Shown piece after piece: positions 1 to 6,053 of a stretch of DNA of 6,053 nucleotides (position 1 is its first letter; every line of letters starts with the position of its first letter). The notes beneath the pieces were generated by a model. It ran no database searches, was not told the origin of the DNA, and saw nothing but the letters and a program-made list of their open reading frames with translations. The stretch is taken from positions 1 through 6,053 of the forward strand of contig JBCDGH010000046.1 in assembly GCA_038751365.1 (NCBI GenBank). Direction: 5' to 3'. A program made the position numbers and the translations under genes. This DNA is from JBCDGH01 sp038751365 (GTDB lineage: Bacteria > Patescibacteriota > JACMRA01).

Positions 1-2
1 AT

Positions 3-47
3 GATATTGTCAAAGTAAATAAACAACATAGTGATATGGAAAATTAA
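3..47 (+). CDS. possible 3' end of an upstream gene (partial, weak)
   Basis: A plus-strand frame is open from the window edge and ends at TAA (45-47). It would encode a 14-residue hydrophilic tail, DIVKVNKQHSDMEN. Nothing identifies a family, and an open frame this short in AT-rich DNA is easily chance. A minus-strand frame starting at the ATG complement at 27-29 also runs off the left edge, so the direction of any neighbour gene cannot be settled here. Confidence 0.15.
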   Translation, partial: DIVKVNKQHSDMEN

Positions 48-144
48 ACTAGCGATATTTTAGCTACTTCTGTACAACATCAATAGTCTAAAAACCGAAC
101 TCTACTTCTTGACAAACCTAGTTTTTCGCCGCAGCTATATAGTT

Positions 145-1515
145 ATGCTGAATTGCACCTATATTGTTATCGGAGCAGGGCAAACAGGTTTAAAAATTGC
201 ATACGAACTAGCTAATTTAGACCAAAAAGTCATTCTTGTTGAGCAGGCTGAATTTGGTGGTACCTATTTACTGTCTAGAGATGTGCCTAAATACTTTCTA
301 ACTGAAATTGCTAAAGAATTCTCTAGCTCTTTAAGATTATTTAAAGAAAACCAAGAAACGTTTAGCACCTTAATCAGCTATAGACGAACTGTAGGTAAGA
401 TAATAAATTCAAAAATAGTTGAATATAGAGAAGGTTTACTTTCTAAGATTATAAATCACCCAAACATTAAAGTTTTGAAAGGTGTGGCAGAATTTACTTC
501 TAAATCACTAGTTGAAATAAATTCAAATTCGGAGAGGCATTTAGTAACATTTAACCAGGCAATTATCGCTACCGGTAAAAATACTTTAACTACCCCCAAT
601 ATTAAAGGGATTGAGCATATTGATTTTCTGCACCAGCATAATGTATACCTGTTTGAAGAAGTACCTTCACATCTAGGTATTATTGGCTTGAGTATTGAAA
701 ACTTAGAAATAGCTAATATTTATGCAAACTTAGGAGTAAAGGTTAGCATATTTGAAGAAAAGGACTCAGCATCAGCCTTAAGAAATTTGGATAGAAGTGC
801 ATTCAATTACGCCATAAAGCAACTACTAGCTAAACAAGTTGAGTTCTATTTTCAAACTAAAATATCTAGCATAAGCAAGAAAAATGATTCTATCTTGATA
901 CAATCAACTGTCAAAAAATTCTTCGAGGTATCTCATGTCTATACCTTTGTCAAAGAAACTTTCACAGATGATGAACTAAGCTTAAAGACTGTGGGCTTGA
1001 ACTGGACTTCTAAAGGTGTTTTGACTAGCCCATCTGGTCTTACCCAACAAAGAAATATCTGGGCTCTAGGTGAGGCTAATAACCGTATAACCTTTAATAA
1101 TAAATACTCGCAGATATACGACTTAGTGGAAAAAGTAAGGCAAACGATGAATAATGATTCTAAATTCCTTTTAAATACTACTCTAATTCCACTACAACTA
1201 TCAGGAAATGGTGTAGATCCAATAAAAGCAAAGATAAACAAAATTGCCTTAGATAGACCTGCAGTAACAATCGGAATGACTGAGCACGCAGCTATAACAA
1301 AATATGGACGTGATACTGAAATTGAAGTTATTGATTCGGGTATAATTGAGGGGTTTGCTAAAATGGTATTAAAATCGGGTAGTAGACAGCTAGTCGGAGT
1401 GTCATTAACAGGTAGTTTTTGTACTATTTTAGAGGCTTACACCATTAATAGCTTTCAAAACCAAGAATCTTATCTAAGCTATCGTAATTTTATTAAAACT
1501 CTTCTGGGAGTTTAG
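145..1515 (+). CDS. degenerate FAD-dependent pyridine nucleotide-disulfide oxidoreductase family protein
   Basis: 456 residues, the usual length for the dihydrolipoamide dehydrogenase/mercuric reductase/SthA family. Seen: N-terminal FAD Rossmann motif GAGQTG (10-15) with E33 ending the second strand; GGT (38-40); second FAD motif IIATGK (140-145); third FAD motif ALGEA (307-311); C-terminal dimerisation domain from about 345, with RPAVTIGMTE (371-380) and the GF..MVL...LVGVSLTG block (403-423). Odd: the CxxxxC redox pair is replaced by Y41 and D46; the NAD(P) motif, normally GGGxxGxE, reads GLSIENLE (181-188); the C-terminal HPT...E active-site motif is missing. FAD binding therefore looks preserved, while dithiol chemistry and perhaps NAD(P) use look lost. 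The ATG at 145 is preferred because it puts the Rossmann strand at residue 6, as in the family. A TTG at 109 would add 12 unconserved residues. Neither start has a Shine-Dalgarno. Probably a cytoplasmic homodimer; substrate unknown. The Sua5 gene follows after 2 bases. Confidence 0.88.
   Translation: MLNCTYIVIGAGQTGLKIAYELANLDQKVILVEQAEFGGTYLLSRDVPKYFLTEIAKEFSSSLRLFKENQETFSTLISYRRTVGKIINSKIVEYREGLLSKIINHPNIKVLKGVAEFTSKSLVEINSNSERHLVTFNQAIIATGKNTLTTPNIKGIEHIDFLHQHNVYLFEEVPSHLGIIGLSIENLEIANIYANLGVKVSIFEEKDSASALRNLDRSAFNYAIKQLLAKQVEFYFQTKISSISKKNDSILIQSTVKKFFEVSHVYTFVKETFTDDELSLKTVGLNWTSKGVLTSPSGLTQQRNIWALGEANNRITFNNKYSQIYDLVEKVRQTMNNDSKFLLNTTLIPLQLSGNGVDPIKAKINKIALDRPAVTIGMTEHAAITKYGRDTEIEVIDSGIIEGFAKMVLKSGSRQLVGVSLTGSFCTILEAYTINSFQNQESYLSYRNFIKTLLGV
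1506..1510 (+). promoter_or_regulatory. Shine-Dalgarno of the Sua5 gene, inside the preceding gene
   Basis: GGGAG lies 7 bases before the ATG at 1518 and falls within the last codons of the flavoprotein gene. GGAG is complementary to the CUCC of this window's own 16S 3' end. It is the only clear Shine-Dalgarno among the genes here and implies translation of the Sua5 gene from the same mRNA. Confidence 0.7.
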
Positions 1516-1517
1516 GT

Positions 1518-2516
1518 ATGAGAATTATTGATATTACCACTGCTTCTAATATACTTTTAAAATCGGGGATTATTGCTTTTCCTACAGAGACTGTCTATGG
1601 TTTAGGAGCCATGGCTAATAATCAAATAGCTATATCTAAGGTATTCAAAGCTAAAAACCGGCCTAAAGACAATCCTCTTATTTGTCATTTCAATTCAGTC
1701 GAGCAAATAAAGTCTTTTGGCATAGCTTTAAACCGTGTAGAACAAATTCTGTTTGACCAGCTATCGCCTGGACCACTATGTCTACTTTTAGATTTACCAA
1801 ATAATTCTCCTTTAAGTGTAGCTACAGGAAACCGGTCTAAAATAGCTTGCAGAATTCCTAATCATACGGCAGCACTCGATCTAATAACTAAAGTTAAGTA
1901 TCCCATAGCTGCTCCTAGTGCTAACACTTCAACCAGACCTAGCTGTACGACTGCAAATATGGTTTTGGCTGATTTAGGAAATAAAATTGATGGCGTTATA
2001 GATGGTGAGATACCAAAAATTGGAATTGAATCGACAATAATCGAAGTAGGTAATGTATCTATAAAAATTTTAAGACCTGGTTCAATAGGTAAAAGCGAAA
2101 TACTAAATATCCTGAGTAAATACAGCATTCAAATAAAAATCCAAGGAGAGAATACTACTCCAAATAAGCAAACTGTGGTTCCAGGATCCAAATATCCTCA
2201 CTACTCACCAAAGACTACGATTATCCAAACTACTTCTATAAAAAAGATAATAATGTCACCGGGTATAGCTGTTATTGCTAGTAAGGAAAAACTTAGTGAA
2301 TATGAAGCGCAATTAAAACCAAATAAAGACATATATTTTTATAGCTTAGGTAGTAAAAAAGAGCTTACAAAGGTTTCGCAATTTCTATACAAAAACCTAA
2401 GCGAACTAGACAGTATTGGCTTTCATAAAGCTTATTTACTGATCGAGAATTGGGGAGAAACTAGTCTAGGTTTAGCTATTGCTAATAGGCTATCCAAAGT
2501 AGGAAAAAATAACTAA
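1518..2516 (+). CDS. threonylcarbamoyl-AMP synthase, Sua5/YrdC/YwlC family
   Basis: Makes L-threonylcarbamoyl-AMP from threonine, bicarbonate and ATP; TsaD with its partners then transfers the group to A37 of ANN-decoding tRNAs (t6A), in the cytoplasm. 332 residues, so the long two-domain Sua5 form rather than the roughly 190-residue TsaC/YrdC form. The YrdC domain (about 5-190) shows PTETVYGLG (22-30), KNRPKDNPL (46-54), SPGPLCLLL (83-91), APSANTS (132-138) and GIESTIIE (169-176) followed by LRPG (185-188), all typical nucleotide, threonine and bicarbonate site motifs. The interdomain linker carries PGSKYPHYSPK (222-232), matching the family's PGmkyrHYaPk signature that closes over the active site. 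Residues 240-332 form the divergent Sua5 domain. All key motifs are intact. It starts 2 bases after the flavoprotein stop, with a Shine-Dalgarno inside that gene, so the pair is almost certainly one transcript. Named tsaC, sua5 or ywlC in different organisms. Confidence 0.95.
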   Translation: MRIIDITTASNILLKSGIIAFPTETVYGLGAMANNQIAISKVFKAKNRPKDNPLICHFNSVEQIKSFGIALNRVEQILFDQLSPGPLCLLLDLPNNSPLSVATGNRSKIACRIPNHTAALDLITKVKYPIAAPSANTSTRPSCTTANMVLADLGNKIDGVIDGEIPKIGIESTIIEVGNVSIKILRPGSIGKSEILNILSKYSIQIKIQGENTTPNKQTVVPGSKYPHYSPKTTIIQTTSIKKIIMSPGIAVIASKEKLSEYEAQLKPNKDIYFYSLGSKKELTKVSQFLYKNLSELDSIGFHKAYLLIENWGETSLGLAIANRLSKVGKNN

Positions 2517-2521
2517 AAATG

Positions 2522-2665
2522 TTATAAAGCTATCTTTAAAACTATAGATATAAATAATCCCACTGTAATTCCACATATAAGCATAGCAATATGCCATTTT
2601 AGAGGTATGTTTGCGAATATCACAGACTCTTCTCTAATCCATGTAGATAATTTATGCGTACTCAT
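2522..2665 (-). CDS. small single-pass membrane protein (47 aa), hypothetical
   Basis: A minus-strand ATG at 2665 opens a 47-codon frame ending in TAA. The protein has a polar N-terminus with R11, E12 and E13, then P21, then a hydrophobic stretch from about residue 26 to 43 (IAMLICGITVGLFISIVL) and a final KIAL: one predicted transmembrane helix at the C-terminus. Its stop lies 5 bases from the Sua5 stop, a compact convergent arrangement that favours a real gene. A consensus TATAAT lies 29 bases before the ATG on the same strand, but no good -35 goes with it, and there is no Shine-Dalgarno. The layout (short amphipathic segment, then one helix) recalls SecE, but the SecE VxWP signature is not recognisable. 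Hydrophobic frames also arise by chance in AT-rich DNA. Confidence 0.45.
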   Translation of the reverse strand: MSTHKLSTWIREESVIFANIPLKWHIAMLICGITVGLFISIVLKIAL

Positions 2666-2686
2666 GTTTTTGTTTTTAATTTTTAA

Positions 2687-2833
2687 TTAACCGATTATAC
2701 TTAAAAATAAGTTTTTCAGGCTTTGTTTTTGATTGAAGGTCAATTCAGGTGAAGTTAGGTAAAAAGCTAACTCAAATTCTTTTAACATTTCTTCTAAATG
2801 TTTGTGTATTTGTAAATTGTTTTTGTCAGACAT
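2687..2833 (-). CDS. small soluble hypothetical protein (48 aa)
   Basis: Minus-strand ATG at 2833, 48 codons, TAA stop. The product is charged and helix-prone: HKHLEEMLKEFELAFYL (residues 10-26) has heptad-like hydrophobic spacing, then a TSPEL turn, then a second possible helix (QKQSLKNLFLSII, 35-47). It could be a small helical hairpin; no family was recognised. It lies 21 bases upstream of the membrane-protein ORF in the same direction, and a plausible promoter sits about 67 bases before its ATG, so the two may form one transcript. There is no Shine-Dalgarno. The clean amphipathic pattern argues for coding, the short length against certainty. Confidence 0.42.
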   Translation of the reverse strand: MSDKNNLQIHKHLEEMLKEFELAFYLTSPELTFNQKQSLKNLFLSIIG

Positions 2834-2899
2834 AAAATAACAAATGAAACTACTAACTAGGTTTTTGTTTGACTTAGGAGTGCCTTAAGCACATTCGCT

Positions 2900-2928
2900 A
2901 TATTAAAACACTTTTTTAATTATGTAAA
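2900..2928 (-). promoter_or_regulatory. candidate sigma70-type promoter for the two small minus-strand ORFs
   Basis: Read on the minus strand: TTTACA (2923-2928, 5 of 6 to TTGACA), a spacer of exactly 17 bases, then TAATAT (2900-2905, 4 of 6 to TATAAT). Transcription would begin near 2893, about 60 bases before the ATG at 2833. Promoter-like pairs are common in AT-rich sequence; the position upstream of two same-strand frames is the main support. Confidence 0.35.
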
Positions 2929-3290
2929 ATAAAATTCAGGAAATAGATACTAGCAGGTATAAATTCTTTTTACTTTATACCACTTCCCACGTTAACTTGA
3001 ATAAACTTTCGCCTAAACTATGCTTGTAAATAAGTTACTTACTAAGAGTATTAGAGTGAAAGTTATAAGTATAAACTGATATAAGGCAAAAACTAGGTCG
3101 ATGATCTTAAACATTTTACCAAGTTATTATTTAGTGTATGACAATCTTCTTGATAGAAAAACAGTTATACAGTGTAGAACTTACAAAACAGTAAATAATA
3201 CTTCTAAGCTAGAATTATAACAAATTGTGCCCAAATACAAGTAACTAAAAAGTCAAAATACTTCTACCTATACTAAATAACATTTTAATT

Positions 3291-3324
3291 CACTAATAAG
3301 TTAAACTTACTTAGTTAATTAGTG
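3291..3324. repeat. inverted repeat, possible 16S 3' trailer hairpin
   Basis: CACTAAT (3291-3297) and ATTAGTG (3318-3324) form a perfect 7-bp stem around 20 bases, and the loop itself contains AAGT-TAA-ACTT (3298-3308), so a stacked structure is possible. In the 16S transcript it lies about 115-150 bases past the mature 3' end. The following bases on that strand (AATTAAAATG) are not a proper U-tract, so it is at best a weak terminator or an RNA-protecting hairpin. Confidence 0.35.
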
Positions 3325-3332
3325 TAAAATAG

Positions 3333-3352
3333 ATCCTAATATAGGATTTTTT
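3333..3352 (+). terminator. weak intrinsic terminator-like hairpin, plus-strand orientation
   Basis: ATCCTA (3333-3338), loop ATA, TAGGAT (3342-3347), running into six T residues (3347-3352). The T-tract follows the hairpin on the plus strand. Read on the minus strand the hairpin is followed only by CTATTTTA, so it would end the 16S transcript poorly. The stem has just 6 pairs. The nearest convincing plus-strand gene ends far upstream at 2516, so what it would terminate is unclear. Confidence 0.4.
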
Positions 3353-3410
3353 ATTAATTTAATAATATTTTGCAAGTATAAAACTCGATCAATCTTAGGA
3401 CTGGGTTACC

Positions 3411-3433
3411 TACGTAATACAGTCTGATACTCC
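3411..3433 (-). other. 3' arm of a putative pre-16S processing stem
   Basis: Just beyond the 16S 3' end the minus-strand transcript reads GGAGUAUCAGACUGUAUUACGUA. It can pair with the 5' leader arm at 4932-4967: AUACUUU with GGAGUAU (two G-U pairs), G with C, AGUC with GACU, then AUAC with GUAU and UGCGUA with UACGUA, about 22 pairs in all. Bulges are small except for 11 bases on the 5' side. Stems joining the 16S ends are the usual RNase III substrate. Confidence 0.5.
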
Positions 3434-3437
3434 TTAG

Positions 3438-4927
<1,490 letters not shown>

Positions 4928-4931
4928 AAAG

Positions 4932-4967
4932 AAAGTATCCTGACTTTTAGTTACTTGTATATACGCA
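4932..4967 (-). other. 5' arm of a putative pre-16S processing stem
   Basis: In the 16S leader, the minus-strand segments 4957-4967 (UGCGUAUAUAC) and 4932-4945 (AGUCAGGAUACUUU) complement the trailer at 3411-3433. An 11-base bulge separates the two segments. The inner end sits about 5 bases from the mature 16S 5' end. Confidence 0.5.
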
Positions 4968-5026
4968 CAATTTGTTTATAATCTGTAAATCAGTCTGGGA
5001 TTTAGATTAATCTTAGACTAATCATC

Positions 5027-5055
5027 AACATACAGAAAAACTCGACAGTTGTCAA
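5027..5055 (-). promoter_or_regulatory. 16S rRNA promoter, sigma70 type
   Basis: On the minus strand: perfect -35 TTGACA (5050-5055), spacer of exactly 17 bases, -10 TATGTT (5027-5032, 4 of 6). The predicted start is near 5020, giving a leader of about 93 bases. A/T-rich DNA lies upstream, as in strong rRNA promoters. An imperfect palindrome (CTTGACA-AC-TGTCGAG, 5041-5056) overlaps the -35. Confidence 0.75.
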
Positions 5056-5164
5056 GCTATTTTACATAAGCGTTTTTTGATACTAGCCAATGATAAGCTA
5101 GCATAAGTCAATAATTTACTTAAGACTATTGTGTGACCACAAAACTCAAACGAATTTAGGAATG

Positions 5165-5193
5165 TTGCGGTTTTTCAATAATTTTACTATACT
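5165..5193 (+). promoter_or_regulatory. candidate promoter of the NYN-domain gene
   Basis: TTGCGG (5165-5170, 3 of 6 to consensus), a 17-base spacer, then TATACT (5188-5193, 5 of 6). Transcription from about 5200 would give a leader of roughly 50 bases before the ATG at 5249. Confidence 0.5.
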
Positions 5194-5248
5194 TCACTAA
5201 ATTGTCATATATGCGTGGGGTCAAGCCAGATACAAAGTACATCTTATT

Positions 5249-5980
5249 ATGAATAAAGAAAATTTTAAAGCTCCGAGAAATAAAAATGATCTTACGGGTC
5301 TTCTAGCAAATCTAATCCAAAATAAAAAGGTAGCTGTATTTATAGATGGTGCCAATTTGTACTTTGCTGCTAATGTAGCTAATTTACACATCGATTATAA
5401 ACAAATTTATAGCTGGTTTTCCTCTAAATGCAAACTAAGTAACTTGAATTACTATACTGCCTTCGACCCTGACGACGAAAAACAAACACTCTTTTTAGAT
5501 GAAATGGATAAAACAGGATACAGAATAATTAAAAAACCTATTAAGGTATATGAAAACTTTACCAAAGGAAACATGGACATAGAGTTAGCAGTAGACGCTT
5601 TAATGCAAAAAGACGATTACGAGATATTGATACTGATAAGTGGTGACGGTGATTTTCGATACCTTGTAAACGCACTAGAAGAGCAGGATAAAACGAGTAT
5701 AGTTCTAGGAATTGGTGGTTTTACTTCTTTTGAACTACACCAAGAGGCAGATAACTATTTTTTTTTGAACAGGATAAGCAGAGTATGGCAAAGTCAAAGG
5801 AAAAATAAGCTGTTTGCGGAAACTAAAATGAACGCGGACGATAAAGTACCTCAAAATTTAGAAAGTTCTAACTCCAACAAAAAAACTAAATCAACGGTAA
5901 AAAAAGACGATAAGGTAAAACCGCCGGTGAAGCTAAGAGTTAAATCCAATAACAACGCCCCAAAAATTTTTTTGAGCTAG
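5249..5980 (+). CDS. NYN-domain (LabA/DUF88-like) putative ribonuclease
   Basis: 243 residues. NYN domain at about 28-181, of the PIN-like metal-dependent nuclease fold: VAVFIDGANLY (28-38) with D33 and N36; KGNMDIELAVDAL (106-118) with D110 and D116; LISGDGDF (129-136) with D133 and D135. These conserved acidic residues are the expected Mg2+ site, so nuclease activity on RNA is likely by family but the substrate is unknown. A 27-residue polar N-terminal extension precedes the domain, and the tail (about 182-243) is lysine-rich, low complexity and probably disordered, which would suit nucleic-acid binding. No signal peptide or membrane segment; cytoplasmic. The ATG at 5249 is the only in-frame start before the first motif. 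There is no Shine-Dalgarno. It is transcribed divergently from the 16S gene with no same-strand neighbour in view. LabA itself is a cyanobacterial clock-output protein; that role should not be assumed here. Confidence 0.9.
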   Translation: MNKENFKAPRNKNDLTGLLANLIQNKKVAVFIDGANLYFAANVANLHIDYKQIYSWFSSKCKLSNLNYYTAFDPDDEKQTLFLDEMDKTGYRIIKKPIKVYENFTKGNMDIELAVDALMQKDDYEILILISGDGDFRYLVNALEEQDKTSIVLGIGGFTSFELHQEADNYFFLNRISRVWQSQRKNKLFAETKMNADDKVPQNLESSNSNKKTKSTVKKDDKVKPPVKLRVKSNNNAPKIFLS

Positions 5981-5986
5981 GCTTAC

Positions 5987-6021
5987 TAATAAAATAATCA
6001 TTTAAATCTATTTTTTTATTA
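5987..6021 (+). terminator. weak A/T-only hairpin after the NYN gene
   Basis: TAATAAA (5987-5993) can pair with TTTATTA (6015-6021), with a seven-T run (6011-6017) in and next to the 3' arm. There is no G-C pair and the T-run precedes rather than follows the stem end, so termination here is only a possibility. Confidence 0.25.
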
Positions 6022-6033
6022 ATATAGTCATCT

Positions 6034-6053
6034 GCAGGAGAAGGAAAACCTGC
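6034..6053. repeat. short inverted repeat at the window edge
   Basis: GCAGG (6034-6038) and CCTGC (6049-6053) form a 5-bp stem with the purine loop AGAAGGAAAA. The segment also contains AGGAG and AAGG, so it might instead be the ribosome-binding region of a gene starting beyond the window. The edge prevents a decision. Confidence 0.25.

Larger units (their letters stand above)
2834..3437. other. gene-poor stretch downstream of 16S; no 23S, 5S or tRNA
   Basis: About 600 AT-rich bases with dense stops in all frames. I see no tRNA T-arm (GTTCGANTC type), no 23S-like start and no 5S. The longest plus-strand ATG frame is 39 codons (3101-3220), with only a weak AGG before it and no recognisable product. 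Besides the hairpins, the processing arm and the promoter listed separately, there is a small stem GTGC/GCAC at 2880-2892. It is probably 16S trailer plus spacer; a small RNA cannot be excluded. Confidence 0.6.
4928..5248. other. divergent intergenic region between 16S and the NYN gene
   Basis: About 320 bases holding the 16S leader and promoter (minus) and the NYN gene promoter (plus). The 16S leader is about 93 bases (4928-5020) and includes the 5' processing arm. Upstream of the 16S -35 on the minus strand is an A-rich stretch, AAAAAACGCTTATGTAAAAT, that could act as an UP element. CTAGC/GCTAG (5083-5087 and 5097-5101) forms a small hairpin with a 9-base loop. No open frame of note and no tRNA. 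Confidence 0.6.

Noticed and set aside
109..141. TTGACA with TATATA as a promoter for the flavoprotein
   Set aside because: The spacer is 21 bases, and transcription would start at or after the chosen ATG.
109..144. TTG start extending the flavoprotein by 12 residues
   Set aside because: The extra residues precede the family's normal start, no Shine-Dalgarno is present, and ATG at 145 gives standard spacing to the FAD motif.
939..1241. 100-codon minus-strand frame
   Set aside because: Antisense to the conserved C-terminal half of the flavoprotein gene; no recognisable motifs.
1862..2128. 88-codon minus-strand frame
   Set aside because: Antisense to conserved Sua5 motifs; no independent support.
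3101..3220. 39-codon plus-strand ORF in the 16S trailer region
   Set aside because: No proper ribosome-binding site, no recognisable composition or motif, and frames of this length are expected by chance in 600 AT-rich bases.

Overview
This AT-rich window reads as bacterial chromosome. Its anchor is a complete 16S rRNA gene on the minus strand (about 3438-4927), flanked by short protein genes and intergenic DNA. The 16S keeps the bacterial core, including the 27F site, the 530 loop and the CCTCC anti-Shine-Dalgarno end. It departs from consensus at several near-universal positions: A526 paired with U505, A911, and U1400. Together with the lack of a linked 23S, the small gene set and a LabA-like NYN protein, this suggests a divergent, possibly genome-reduced lineage such as the Candidate Phyla Radiation (Patescibacteria). 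That placement is inference; I could not assign a phylum. The code looks standard: there are no in-frame UGA codons, and every stop seen is UAA or UAG.

Left part (145-2516, plus strand): a tightly coupled pair. The first gene is a full-length member of the FAD/NAD(P) disulfide oxidoreductase family that has kept its FAD sites but lost the redox cysteines, the NAD(P) glycine motif and the C-terminal His-Pro motif. Two bases after its stop begins a Sua5/TsaC-type threonylcarbamoyl-AMP synthase, which starts the t6A37 tRNA modification.

Middle (2517-3437): two unannotated small ORFs of 47 and 48 codons lie in tandem on the minus strand, converging on the Sua5 gene, with a plausible promoter upstream. 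Then come about 600 bases with no convincing gene, holding two hairpins, one followed by a T-tract on the plus strand.

Right part (3438-6053): the 16S gene, with a good sigma70-type promoter (TTGACA, 17 bases, TATGTT) and complementary flanks that can form a pre-16S processing stem. No 23S, 5S or tRNA follows it, so the 16S appears to be transcribed alone. Diverging from it on the plus strand is a NYN-domain (LabA/DUF88-like) putative RNase with a lysine-rich tail. The last 70 bases hold weak inverted repeats.

Functionally the window leans towards translation and RNA: tRNA modification, small-subunit rRNA and a putative RNA nuclease. The odd member is the degenerate flavoprotein coupled to the Sua5 gene.
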